Assembly (NCBI GenBank): GCA_025923075.1 | Contig: JAICGN010000009.1 | Location: 1-64,000 of the forward strand | DNA: 64,000 nt | Reading direction: 5' to 3' | Origin: Chitinophagaceae bacterium | Lineage (GTDB): Bacteria; Bacteroidota; Bacteroidia; Chitinophagales; Chitinophagaceae | Shown: positions 44,729-53,837 of the stretch, piece by piece | Numbering within the stretch: the first letter of the stretch is position 1 | Layout: each line of letters starts with the position of its first letter | Program-made: the position numbers and the translations under genes | Notes under the pieces: generated by a model | The model's input: the letters and a program-made list of their open reading frames with translations, nothing else | What the model was told of the DNA's origin: nothing | The model's database searches: none

Positions 44729-44745
44729 GCAAATTCATTCCCTGG

Positions 44746-44783
44746 CTATTAAACAAACCTGCCTTGGTAGGTTTGTTTAATAG
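44746..44783 (+). terminator. Long hairpin after the zinc-ribbon gene
   Basis: A perfect 15-bp stem CTATTAAACAAACCT/AGGTTTGTTTAATAG with an 8-nt loop. The T-rich right arm may act as the termination tract. Confidence 0.7.
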
Positions 44784-44816
44784 TAAAACGACCAATAACA
44801 TAATCAACTCCCCATA

Positions 44817-45560
44817 ATGGACTATCAAATTCTCATATCATTGCTTACGCTAATTGCGCTGGAAGTAGTATTAGGCATTGATAATATTATTTTCATTTCA
44901 ATTTTGTCAGGCAAATTGCCGGCGGACGAGCAAAAAAAAGCACGAACATGGGGTATATTACTTGCCATGGTATTGCGACTCGGGTTGCTGGCTGCTATTT
45001 CCGTGATCATGAAATTGGATAAAGAGCTTTTCTCATTGCTGAGCGTCAGCATAAGCGGGAAAGACCTGATATTGATACTTGGTGGCTTGTTCCTGATGTA
45101 TAAAAGCACAAAAGAGATCTATCATAAAATGGAAGGTGAACACGAAGACATGGAACTTAAGATCCGTAAAACAACTTTTGCAAATATCATCGGGCAAATA
45201 TTACTGCTTGACCTGGTTTTTTCCGTTGACTCCATCATAACTGCGGTTGGATTAGTAAATGAAATATGGGTGATGTATACAGCCGTCGTTGTTTCAGTAA
45301 TCGTAATGCTGATCGCTGCTGGTCCTATCAGCAATTTTGTAAACAAACATCCTGCGTTTAAGATTTTAGCACTAAGTTTTCTGCTGTTGATCGGGTTTAC
45401 ATTGCTGATAGAAGGATTTCATGTACACGTACCCAAAGGCTATGTATACTTTGCAATGGCGTTTGCATTGCTGGTCGATATCATTCAAATGAAAGTGGCC
45501 GGCAAAAAATCTCATCCGGTGAAACTAAATGAACATTACGCTGAAGATCCAAAAAACTAA
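44817..45560 (+). CDS. TerC family membrane protein
   Basis: A 247-residue protein with seven or eight membrane helices and the paired acidic motifs of TerC: GIDNIIFISIL (residues about 21-31) and DLVFSVDSIITA (about 129-140). Family members export metal ions such as Mn2+ or serve secreted metalloproteins. It is convergent with dabB, with 28 bp between stops. Confidence 0.9.
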   Translation: MDYQILISLLTLIALEVVLGIDNIIFISILSGKLPADEQKKARTWGILLAMVLRLGLLAAISVIMKLDKELFSLLSVSISGKDLILILGGLFLMYKSTKEIYHKMEGEHEDMELKIRKTTFANIIGQILLLDLVFSVDSIITAVGLVNEIWVMYTAVVVSVIVMLIAAGPISNFVNKHPAFKILALSFLLLIGFTLLIEGFHVHVPKGYVYFAMAFALLVDIIQMKVAGKKSHPVKLNEHYAEDPKN

Positions 45561-45588
45561 AAGCTATAAAATAAATACCTGCTGATCC

Positions 45589-47466
45589 TCAAGAAGACCG
45601 GAAAGCGACAGGATGATAAAGTTTTTTATGCGGCCCCATATAAATACGTAAGAAAATTCGAATTGCGGCCAGCTCAATGAATATAAAACAAAGAGCCAAC
45701 AACGTAATTAATACGGCCTGACCACTGTCAACATAAGTAAAGAAGACATCGATACCAATAACCGCGGTAGTCACGGGGAAACCCAGTAAACCAATGGAGG
45801 CAATTAAAAATAAAACGGCTGTTGCTTTATCCTCGTATACATAACCATGAAACTTATTTAAACTGACATCTTTGTCGATTGAATAAGTTTTTTGCAAACA
45901 GAATATTCCTATGGTGTAGGCAACAAGTACACCGGCTATATACAAGATCACTTCGGTCCAGTGAATATATCCTGCATTGATTGTGATAGCTGAAATAATA
46001 AGAATATGTGGAATGATCAAATTATCCCAGCATTCTCTTGCAGATCTTCGTGAAGCAAAAGAAGCAAGCAGAATCAACAATGCAACCCCAAGGAACAATG
46101 CCGGCAATAATCCGGAAACACCTGCCCAAACACCGGGAGTTATAAAAGCCGCATCAATAGCCAGTAAGGCAACAACTATCAACGAGATTTTTCCAACCCT
46201 GCTTTCCAATAATTGCACCTGTTTGCCTATCCACTTAAAAGGACTCCACAAATATGTAAACATCATCGTGTCAAGATTCCATTCTTTAACAGCAAGAATG
46301 TACAGCGCTGCTTTCAGCCTGCTAACAGCTTTATTCTGCGGCGGATGATAATGAAAATATTGATGATGCACCAAGTAATTCAACACGGAAGGCGATACCA
46401 GCAACTGGTAAGTTCTTAAAAATGCATTACCTGCAAAATGAATAAGTACCAACCAGTGAAAGCCCAGTGCTATTTCAATAAACATGATCCCGATCTGTGC
46501 GGCAGAAGAGTATGCTATCTGCGTTTTTACATTGGGTTGAACACGGGCAATCAACGTGGCAAAGATCCCTGTTAATGCGCCGATGATGATGATAGTAATT
46601 TTTGCCCAAAGCATATCCTGCCAAAAAGCATGTGTACGCAATAATAAAAATACGCCGACATGTACGCTCAGTGAGCCATAGAATATGGCTGATGAAGACG
46701 TAGGACCTTCCATTGCCCTCGGCAACCAGGTAGTAAAAGGAAATTGCGCCGACTTAACTGCAGCAGACAATATAAACATGCAAACTATAAACATGGCCAT
46801 GCTTGCATGATTTGTTTGTGCAGCAATTTCTCTGGCCTGGTCTAATTGTGTGTATGCAATATTCTGGTGGGTAAGATGGTGCATCATCCACATGGCGAGT
46901 ATCAATGCCACGTCGCTGATGCGGTAATTGGAAATTGTCTTGAACGCATTTTTAACCGGCAAATAGCGGTTGCGGTAAAAAGCGATCAATAAAAAAGAAC
47001 AAAGGCCTTTTATTTCCCAGCCGACAAACAGTGTTTCAAAATTGCCTGAGAAAATTATTAGGTTGTACCCGGCCGCAAATAACAGGATAATATTGAAGAA
47101 TCGTTTAAACCCTTCATCTCGATGCATGTAATACTTGCTGAAAGTTGCTACAAGAAAAAATAATAATGATCCAACGATACTAAATACCGCTGTTACTTCA
47201 TCATAATAAAATTGTATAGCAAATACAAAATGATCAGTTTGGTAAATTGCCGCCAGCTTATAACTGATCGGCGTAAGTCCATTCACAATCCAGCCCGCCA
47301 CAAAAACAACAGAAAGCAGGATATAAAATATTTTGGCACCGCGTACTATGCTCCCAATCGTTTTTTCACTCTTATTTTTCAAAAGTGTTGTGATAAGAAA
47401 TGCGACCAGCGGAACGACGATAAATAAGCTGAGAGCCTGGCTGAGTATGTTTTGGAGTTGATTCAT
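45589..47466 (-). CDS. dabB: DabB: NuoL-like cation-channel subunit of the DAB inorganic carbon transporter
   Basis: A 625-residue membrane protein related to NuoL/MrpA antiporter subunits: KGLCSFLLIAFYRNRYLP, FPFTTWLPRAMEGPTSSSA and about 15 helices. Its place directly after dabA identifies it as DabB rather than a respiratory subunit; no other nuo or mrp genes are present. DabB passes H+ or Na+ to power DabA. A dispersed repeat fills the dabA-dabB gap. Confidence 0.92.
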   Translation of the reverse strand: MNQLQNILSQALSLFIVVPLVAFLITTLLKNKSEKTIGSIVRGAKIFYILLSVVFVAGWIVNGLTPISYKLAAIYQTDHFVFAIQFYYDEVTAVFSIVGSLLFFLVATFSKYYMHRDEGFKRFFNIILLFAAGYNLIIFSGNFETLFVGWEIKGLCSFLLIAFYRNRYLPVKNAFKTISNYRISDVALILAMWMMHHLTHQNIAYTQLDQAREIAAQTNHASMAMFIVCMFILSAAVKSAQFPFTTWLPRAMEGPTSSSAIFYGSLSVHVGVFLLLRTHAFWQDMLWAKITIIIIGALTGIFATLIARVQPNVKTQIAYSSAAQIGIMFIEIALGFHWLVLIHFAGNAFLRTYQLLVSPSVLNYLVHHQYFHYHPPQNKAVSRLKAALYILAVKEWNLDTMMFTYLWSPFKWIGKQVQLLESRVGKISLIVVALLAIDAAFITPGVWAGVSGLLPALFLGVALLILLASFASRRSARECWDNLIIPHILIISAITINAGYIHWTEVILYIAGVLVAYTIGIFCLQKTYSIDKDVSLNKFHGYVYEDKATAVLFLIASIGLLGFPVTTAVIGIDVFFTYVDSGQAVLITLLALCFIFIELAAIRIFLRIYMGPHKKLYHPVAFRSS

Positions 47467-47495
47467 TGAAAGTCCTTTTTCTTTAGTTTTTCTTA

Positions 47496-47523
47496 TTTCC
47501 CCTTTAGGGGCTAGGGGGCTTAA
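47496..47523 (-). repeat. Dispersed palindromic repeat in the dabA-dabB gap
   Basis: CCCCTTTAGGGG (47499-47510) followed by CTAGGGGGCTTAA. It shares its core with the arms of the DUF559 cassette but is a lone copy, and it begins at the dabA stop codon. Confidence 0.8.
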
Positions 47524-50177
47524 TCTAACAAATACACTGGCAAATTCTCCTCGGTTGCATGTACAATATGATTTGTTTCCATTTCCCTTGCACCTTCAAT
47601 AAATTTTTCCATATTATGAATAGTACCGATCTCTTTCGCATGAGTAATTGGCTGGTATTTCTCAAACACGTTATTCCTGAAATAATAAAATTGTTTTTCT
47701 TCAGGATCCAGCGCCACGATATGCACCCATTCGTTTTTATACCACTCAAACACATCCGGAGAAGATTGAATTGCTTTTAAAACAATTTCTGGTTTGTGTT
47801 CAACGATCACCAGCAGGCGAACGGGATCATGCACTTCGATCATTTGCCAGGGTAACCCGGGGCGCAGATCGCCATCACTGCTATTGGCTACACCAAAAAG
47901 ACCCATCACATTATGCGGCAGTTTTGTGCCGGCTCCCATTTTTATATTATCAACCCGTGAGAAATAGTATTCAAGATTGATACCACCGCAAACCAAACCA
48001 ATCGGACGCATCACCGCGGTGAGAATTGCACCATCGGGATCAGTAGAAAAATCGTAGCTATTTAAAAAGGCACGACGATCAAGAAATAATCCTTTGGTTG
48101 TCTGCCTGCGGCCAATGATAGCCAGCGTGTTCGTACCATGACCCAATTCCGGTCTTGGTTCAAACAAAGAAACCGAACGATCATGAATGGCTTTACGAAC
48201 CTGCTCCAATCGTTGTTTTGTATTAATAGATGCAAAACGACGGCTGCGTTCTTTTGCATTTAAGTTTAACGCAGTCTCGAAGCTTTGTTTGTTGAGTAAA
48301 TGATATTGAAAATTTCTTTCGCTTAGCGTCTGTTCATCATAATAGCCGATTACATCTGCAGCGGTGTCATGCATGCTGCCAACAAATTGGGTAGTCGTTG
48401 GAATAACGATCCCTTTTGAGGCGAGTACCTCTCTCACTTTTTTGTGATTTAAAATAAAAGACTGCACTCTTGCATTGGTAGCACCCGGTCTTCCACTGCA
48501 GGCGCCGCAATCATGTGCGCCATGATGCGGGTTATTAGCACTGCTGCTGCCATGTGCAACAATATAAACAACCGGTGCAAAATTTTTGACCAAACCAATT
48601 CCACGCAAAAAGTTTTCAGCCCTTGTTACCATTTCATCAATTGTATAGCCTATCTGCAATCCGTTCTCAACATCATCGGGACTTTTATTTTCAATCGTTA
48701 AAGCAGATTGCCTGTCCATATGGCCGTAAGCATTTGAAATTGCCGGGCTCATTTTTGGACTGAACATCATCTGCATTTTTTTTCCAAGCGCCCAGAAACC
48801 GTAAGTAATACTTAACACAAAGCCGGTAAAAAATCCATGAGTAAGTTTTGTGTAAAGTGGCTCCCCTTTTCTTGGTTCTTTGGCATCAAACTCTTTGATC
48901 AAATATTTTGGTGTAACAGGGGCAGGGCATAGCTTATCATAAAATTTGCTCCCCTCCTGCTGAAAATAAAATTCAACACCAAAAAAACCGGGGGCTCCAA
49001 ATGTTTCGCAATCTCTATCTACCGCTTCAATGTGTCGACGAATCGAATCTTCACGTTCATCGATACAAAAGATGGCCTGGAAGCCCCCGGACCCCTTAAC
49101 CCCAAAACCAGGGGTTTTATCTAACCCATTACCAAGTTCAGGGAGTATTTGGCCGTTATTTAAAATATGCTGATGGGAACGTTTTGCCGAGGCTAATAAT
49201 ATTCCTTTCAAAACTGAATCATAATAACTCCATTCAAAAGCATCCTGCCACAGCTCGATTACGTCGGCAATTTCTGTTTTTGATACATCCGCTAACAAAT
49301 CAAGAGGTGGTTCTGTTATACGTTGTGTTAGTGGTTGCCATTTGCTGCCAAAGCGATCATTCAATGCATCCAATTCCATCAGCAATTCAAACTCTATTAA
49401 TTCTTTCAGCGTTATCTTTTTCCTGTCAAGCAAGGTTTGTGGATTATCTTCCACTGCAGATGCAAAACCGCTCCAGCCAGGATGAGCAAATTGCTGATCA
49501 AATAAATACTGGTCGAAGTATTCTTCCTTGCCAACTATTGTTTTTAATAATTCTGTTATTGAATAATTACCAGATAAAAATTTTTGTTTGACTGCCCGGG
49601 TTTTAAAAAAACTGGCAATTCCATTTTGCTCTAAGTCTTTTATACTATCAATAAACGATTTGTTGGGGACCGGAAAATCTTCAACAGCAATGCCCTGGTC
49701 TAAAAAGACACAAAGAATTCGAAACAGCAGAGGGTGGACACTATTATCGAGATCAAATTGATAAGCCTCTTTCCAGTATCGGCGCAACTGGCCAATTCGC
49801 GGATGATTTATTGTATCATACTCTTTGCTGATTAGTCGTTGCTGCCATTTGGCAACGGCTTCTTTTCCCTTTTTATTGGCAATAATCATCTCCAGTATAT
49901 CTTTCCTGATGCGGCCGGTTTGATACATTTCCCTGTACTCATGCAATTGCAAGTGTACCTGGAACCCAAAGATTTTTGACGCTTTAAAAATGGCATCATA
50001 AAATTTCAACTGCTGAAATGCATGCAGCGAGTTATGATGGATAAAATCCTTCAACGCCTGCTGTGAGGGCAAATAGTGTTTCAGCTCGTGGATGGAATGT
50101 GCCTCATCAAAAAGATGTTCTTTCACCTGTTGATCAATGTGTGCTGACGGGCTTGTTTGCTTTATTGCTATACTCAT
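47520..50177 (-). CDS. dabA: DabA: carbonic-anhydrase-like subunit of the DAB transporter (DUF2309)
   Basis: An 885-residue cytoplasmic protein. HYLPSQQALKDFIHHNSLHAFQ begins the DUF2309 domain. The zinc and acid ligands are C371-x-D373 (IFCIDERED), and the second cluster includes AHGSSSANNPHHGAHDCGACSG (His and Cys) near residues 540-562. DabA is thought to hydrate CO2 in one direction when driven by DabB. A dispersed repeat lies in frame about 12 residues before the C-x-D motif (49081-49117). The start overlaps the sulP end by 44 bp; no later start keeps the conserved N-terminus. Confidence 0.94.
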   Translation of the reverse strand: MSIAIKQTSPSAHIDQQVKEHLFDEAHSIHELKHYLPSQQALKDFIHHNSLHAFQQLKFYDAIFKASKIFGFQVHLQLHEYREMYQTGRIRKDILEMIIANKKGKEAVAKWQQRLISKEYDTINHPRIGQLRRYWKEAYQFDLDNSVHPLLFRILCVFLDQGIAVEDFPVPNKSFIDSIKDLEQNGIASFFKTRAVKQKFLSGNYSITELLKTIVGKEEYFDQYLFDQQFAHPGWSGFASAVEDNPQTLLDRKKITLKELIEFELLMELDALNDRFGSKWQPLTQRITEPPLDLLADVSKTEIADVIELWQDAFEWSYYDSVLKGILLASAKRSHQHILNNGQILPELGNGLDKTPGFGVKGSGGFQAIFCIDEREDSIRRHIEAVDRDCETFGAPGFFGVEFYFQQEGSKFYDKLCPAPVTPKYLIKEFDAKEPRKGEPLYTKLTHGFFTGFVLSITYGFWALGKKMQMMFSPKMSPAISNAYGHMDRQSALTIENKSPDDVENGLQIGYTIDEMVTRAENFLRGIGLVKNFAPVVYIVAHGSSSANNPHHGAHDCGACSGRPGATNARVQSFILNHKKVREVLASKGIVIPTTTQFVGSMHDTAADVIGYYDEQTLSERNFQYHLLNKQSFETALNLNAKERSRRFASINTKQRLEQVRKAIHDRSVSLFEPRPELGHGTNTLAIIGRRQTTKGLFLDRRAFLNSYDFSTDPDGAILTAVMRPIGLVCGGINLEYYFSRVDNIKMGAGTKLPHNVMGLFGVANSSDGDLRPGLPWQMIEVHDPVRLLVIVEHKPEIVLKAIQSSPDVFEWYKNEWVHIVALDPEEKQFYYFRNNVFEKYQPITHAKEIGTIHNMEKFIEGAREMETNHIVHATEENLPVYLLD
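49081..49117 (-). repeat. Dispersed palindromic repeat inside dabA
   Basis: On the coding strand ACCCCTGG, a T-run, GGGGTTAAGGGG, TCC, GGGGGC. It encodes KTPGFGVKGSGG between LPELGNGLD and FQAIFCIDE. Related DabA proteins have a variable segment here. Confidence 0.7.
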
Positions 50178-51774
50178 TATTTGCCGTTTGAATTATTAAG
50201 TCTTTCTCAGAATGAACGTGAAGGGCCTGCATTTTATAGGCCGGTTTAAAATTTCTCAGTGTAACTGAGATATTCTTATCCTTTGATCCGTAATTCAGGA
50301 AATCACGGATCAGCTGAAGCACATCATAGTCGATATAAACCGTGCCCGCCGCGTCAATAACCACTTTACTATTTGCCGGTAAATGCGCCAATGTTTGCTT
50401 TACTGCTGCCTTGTTTAAGAAGGAGACCTCCTGGGCCAGGTCGATGTGAATCGTTTCACCTTCATGATGTTCTTCCTTTTTGAAAAAGTAAGCCAGTTTC
50501 ATATTCCCTTTTAGAATAAAGAAAACGCTTACCATCAAACCTATACCAACACCTCTTAGCAAATCAGTTGCTACTACAGCAACAACGGTAACAATAAAGG
50601 GAATGAATTGGTATTTGCCCGCTTTCCACATGTGTATAAAAACTTTTGGACTTGCCAGTTTCAATCCGATCATTATTAATATAGCCGCGAGGCATGCCAT
50701 TGGCATCTTATTCATTAAGCCCGGAATCAGGATCACTGCCATCAGCAATAACGCACCATGCACAATTGCCGAAATTTTTGTTTTGGCGCCCGCATTTATA
50801 TTCGCTGTTGTCCTTACAATTACTGAAGTCATAGGTAGACCACCGATCAATCCGGCCAAAATATTTCCAACACCCTGTGCTTTTAATTCTGCGTTGGCGC
50901 TTGAGTATCTTTTCATCGGATCCATTTTATCTGCCGCCTCGAGACATAACAAGGTTTCGATACTTGCTACGGCAGCAATAGTGGCAGCGGTTATCCAAAC
51001 CGCGGGATTGGTAAAACCAGAAAAATCCGGAAAGGTAAACTGACCAAAAAATTCACTCGCCGTTGAGGCGGTTGGTAATTGCACCAGATGCTCTCCCCCG
51101 ATTTGCAGTGATGGACTGGTCGCTTTAAAGATTTCATTGATGATAATACCTGCAATAACTACAACAAGTGCTCCCGGTAACACTTTAATTTTCTTTAGAA
51201 ATGAGAATTTATTAAAAGCTACCAAAATGCCGATGGAAATAATAGTGATAATGATGGCACCGGTATGAGCAAAGTTGAAGGAGTGAATGATCTCTCCAAA
51301 CAACCCTTTATCTGCACTGTCAGTCAGTTGATACGAAAAGAAATCGCCTTCATGTTCCTTATCATAACCCATGGCATGGGGCAGCTCTTTCTTGATAATG
51401 ATAATTCCGATTGCCGTCAACATGCCTTCAATAACACCCGAAGGAAAATAACTTGAGATAGTTCCCGCTTTAGCGAAACCTAATACTAATTGAAACACTC
51501 CTGCCAACACCACTGCTAACAGGAAGTTTCCGAATCCAAGAGTAGTGATGGCCGCCAAAACGATTGCGATAAGCCCGGCTGCGGGGCCTGCTACACTTAC
51601 ATTAGAATTGCTTAAGTAACCAACAACGATACCACCAATGATACCTGTAATAATACCTGCAAATGGTGATGCTCCGCTTGCTACCGCAATACCCAGGCAC
51701 AGCGGCAGGGCAACTAAAAATACCACCGTGCCGGCTAAAAAATCAGATCTGATATGTTGTGTATTGAGTTTCAT
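50134..51774 (-). CDS. SulP-family anion transporter with STAS domain (BicA-like candidate)
   Basis: A 546-residue transporter: LVALPLCLGIAVASGASPFAGIITGIIGG and VGYLSNSNVSVAGPAAGL in the first helices, then a C-terminal STAS domain (about 455-530). Members carry sulfate or bicarbonate. Its position between a carbonic anhydrase and dabA makes bicarbonate the likelier substrate, by inference. It is the second gene of the minus-strand carbon operon if the CA gene is counted first. Confidence 0.9.
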   Translation of the reverse strand: MKLNTQHIRSDFLAGTVVFLVALPLCLGIAVASGASPFAGIITGIIGGIVVGYLSNSNVSVAGPAAGLIAIVLAAITTLGFGNFLLAVVLAGVFQLVLGFAKAGTISSYFPSGVIEGMLTAIGIIIIKKELPHAMGYDKEHEGDFFSYQLTDSADKGLFGEIIHSFNFAHTGAIIITIISIGILVAFNKFSFLKKIKVLPGALVVVIAGIIINEIFKATSPSLQIGGEHLVQLPTASTASEFFGQFTFPDFSGFTNPAVWITAATIAAVASIETLLCLEAADKMDPMKRYSSANAELKAQGVGNILAGLIGGLPMTSVIVRTTANINAGAKTKISAIVHGALLLMAVILIPGLMNKMPMACLAAILIMIGLKLASPKVFIHMWKAGKYQFIPFIVTVVAVVATDLLRGVGIGLMVSVFFILKGNMKLAYFFKKEEHHEGETIHIDLAQEVSFLNKAAVKQTLAHLPANSKVVIDAAGTVYIDYDVLQLIRDFLNYGSKDKNISVTLRNFKPAYKMQALHVHSEKDLIIQTANNEYSNKANKPVSTH

Positions 51775-51823
51775 CTTTTAGTCATTAATTTGTTTTTATA
51801 ACTTGTTTAATTTATACCTGGAT

Positions 51824-52480
51824 CTATGAATTGGTTAATTGCTTTGCTTCCTTTTTTCTTCTGGTTAAATTCTTAAAGAAATCAACTTGTCCAGTTTCGA
51901 TATTGTAAACACCACCGATAATACCGATGTCCCCTTTTTTAAACAGTTCCTTTACGATGTCACTTCGTGTCAGTATTTCTTCAAGGCTATTCTCCACATT
52001 CGCATAAGTTGCAGTATCATTAAAGAGATGGGTATCCTCATCTTTAAGCATTGCTTTAGCAATAGAGGGACGGATACGGTCAAGGAGTGCAGTAATATGT
52101 CCGTCTCTTACATCTGCTTTTGCACTTTTTATAGCTCCACATTCCGTATGACCCAGCACCATCAAGACTTTTGAGCCAATGTATTTTACCGCATACTCAA
52201 TGCTTGCCAGGATATCATTGTTCACAATATTGCCGGCTACCCTTATGCTGAATAGATCCCCAAGTCCCTGGTCAAAAATGAGTTCAACTGACGTGCGGGA
52301 ATCCATGCAACTCAGTATCACGGCGAATGGATATTGTCCTTCTCTTGTTTCATTGATCATTTCGAGATGATCACGATCCGATTTAAGATTATTAATAAAC
52401 CGCTTGTTGCCTTCCACCAATATTTCATAACCCTGATATGGCGTCAGATTTTGTAGAAAATCCTTCGAATGTTTTCTCAT
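51824..52480 (-). CDS. Beta-carbonic anhydrase
   Basis: A 218-residue beta-class enzyme with zinc ligands in SCMDSR (Cys and the gating Asp) and GHTECGAI (His and Cys). It interconverts CO2 and bicarbonate. It is 49 bp before sulP and heads the sulP-dabA-dabB run. It differs clearly from the second enzyme at 53202, so the two are not recent duplicates. Confidence 0.94.
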   Translation of the reverse strand: MRKHSKDFLQNLTPYQGYEILVEGNKRFINNLKSDRDHLEMINETREGQYPFAVILSCMDSRTSVELIFDQGLGDLFSIRVAGNIVNNDILASIEYAVKYIGSKVLMVLGHTECGAIKSAKADVRDGHITALLDRIRPSIAKAMLKDEDTHLFNDTATYANVENSLEEILTRSDIVKELFKKGDIGIIGGVYNIETGQVDFFKNLTRRKKEAKQLTNS

Positions 52481-52503
52481 CGTTTAAATATTTAATTAAA
52501 TGC

Positions 52504-52517
52504 TATCAGAAATGATA
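52504..52517. promoter_or_regulatory. Candidate operator upstream of the carbonic anhydrase gene
   Basis: Inverted repeat TATCA-GAAA-TGATA centred 30 bp before the ATG. It is short and A+T-rich. Confidence 0.3.
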
Positions 52518-52581
52518 ACACATTGCTGTAGTTAAAATCCGGCTTAAAGGATAAGCCAATTGTGTATAACAGGAATCTTAA

Positions 52582-52956
52582 TTATGCCTGGTTGGGCGGT
52601 GGTACAAGAAGTTCACCATGAAATGCAATGTAAGTGCCCGCATTTTCACCTTTATGGTATTGGGATATTATAGCAAATAAGTATTCTGAACGGTGATTGT
52701 CGTGTAAGTACTCTTCTGAAAATGAGTTAGACCCATTGGGAGCTTTTTCCTCGGTGTTATTCCCAAAGGGATTAGGAGCTTCTTCCTCGTTTGGGGGAAG
52801 TGGGTTTTCAGCACGGACTATGTTACCCTGTTTGGCCATTTCCTGCTGATGTATGAATACAAAAGGAGTACTCACGGTAAGCCAGCACAATGCAAGCGTC
52901 ATAAGAATTGCAGAGAACCCATGAAACCTATTATATATACATCCTTTTTTCCCCAT
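52582..52956 (-). CDS. Small exported protein with C-terminal PPPN, carbon cluster member
   Basis: A 124-residue protein with an N-terminal membrane or signal segment (about 14-34), a Pro/Asn/Glu-rich middle (EEEAPNPFGNNTEEKAP) and the C-terminus ELLVPPPNQA. It is the first gene on the minus strand of the carbon block, 101 bp before the carbonic anhydrase gene. The protein at 44002-44283 has the same layout and ending. Confidence 0.72.
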   Translation of the reverse strand: MGKKGCIYNRFHGFSAILMTLALCWLTVSTPFVFIHQQEMAKQGNIVRAENPLPPNEEEAPNPFGNNTEEKAPNGSNSFSEEYLHDNHRSEYLFAIISQYHKGENAGTYIAFHGELLVPPPNQA

Positions 52957-53055
52957 AAATAGCGCTGCAAATTAATACAATCAATCTTCTTATCCAAACC
53001 GGTTATGTATGAATTTTGTTTCACAAACAGGTTTGAAGACGTTAACTATGATGAC

Positions 53056-53119
53056 TGCTAAGTAACAGTTAGCATGCTGAATTGTTTAAACTTTTTCATA
53101 ACATTCTAACGAATGTTAT
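53056..53119. promoter_or_regulatory. Two inverted repeats in the divergent carbonic-anhydrase promoter region
   Basis: ATAACATTC-N4-GAATGTTAT (53098-53119) is a perfect 9-bp inverted repeat, and TGCTAA-N7-TTAGCA (53056-53074) lies beside it. Both sit between the divergent starts at 52956 and 53202 and look like operator sites for a dimeric regulator. Confidence 0.5.
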
Positions 53120-53175
53120 TTAATTAATCAATTGAACGATCGGCAGGCTGTTGGTTTTCTTCAGTTAATTACGGC

Positions 53176-53183
53176 TAATTTTG
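53176..53183 (+). promoter_or_regulatory. -7 element of the second carbonic anhydrase promoter
   Basis: TAATTTTG matches TAnnTTTG, 18 nt before ATG 53202, and excludes the upstream TTG at 53181 as the start. Confidence 0.55.
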
Positions 53184-53201
53184 GGATCCAACCATCTGCT
53201 A

Positions 53202-53837
53202 ATGAAACCATACGAGATCTTATTAAACGAGAATAAACTGTGGGCCGCAAATAAAGTTTCGGCTGATCCTCACTTCTTCAAAAAGCTTTCAGAGCTTCAA
53301 ACACCTGAATTTTTGTGGATCGGGTGCAGCGACAGCCGCGTGCCGGCCAATGAGATCACCGGCACGCAACCGGGTGAAATTTTTGTGCATAGAAATATTG
53401 CGAACCTGGTGATTAATACAGATGTAAATGTGTTAAGCGTGCTTGACTATGCGGTTAATCATCTTAAGGTCAAACATATTATCGTTTGCGGTCATTATGG
53501 ATGTGGCGGCATTAAGGCTGCGATTACCAAGCATGATTTTAAGCCCGTATTAAATATGTGGTTGCGTAATATCAAAGACGTACACCGTATTCATCGCAAA
53601 GAACTCGATTCTATAGAAGTTGAAGAAAAAAAAACAAACCGGCTAGTTGAATTGAATGTGCAGGAACAAATTTTTAATCTTGCAAAGACCTCTATTATCC
53701 AACGAGCCTGGAGAAATGAAAATCGTCCGGATTTGCATGGTTGGGTATACGGGTTGAAAGATGGGATCATTCACCCTGTTTGCGAAATGAAAGCGGGCAC
53801 ACATATTGACGAATTGTATGAATATGACGATCTATAA
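53202..53837 (+). CDS. can: Beta-carbonic anhydrase (Can-like)
   Basis: A 211-residue enzyme close in layout to E. coli Can: IGCSDSRVPANEITG (Cys, Asp, Arg) and VCGHYGCGGIKAA (His and Cys). It supplies or consumes bicarbonate in the cytoplasm. It faces away from the dab operon and overlaps the end of the convergent nhaD gene by 6 bp. Confidence 0.95.
   Translation: MKPYEILLNENKLWAANKVSADPHFFKKLSELQTPEFLWIGCSDSRVPANEITGTQPGEIFVHRNIANLVINTDVNVLSVLDYAVNHLKVKHIIVCGHYGCGGIKAAITKHDFKPVLNMWLRNIKDVHRIHRKELDSIEVEEKKTNRLVELNVQEQIFNLAKTSIIQRAWRNENRPDLHGWVYGLKDGIIHPVCEMKAGTHIDELYEYDDL

Noticed and set aside
45589-47466. Respiratory complex I or Mrp antiporter subunit
   Set aside because: No other nuo or mrp genes are near, and the gene follows dabA directly, which defines DabB.
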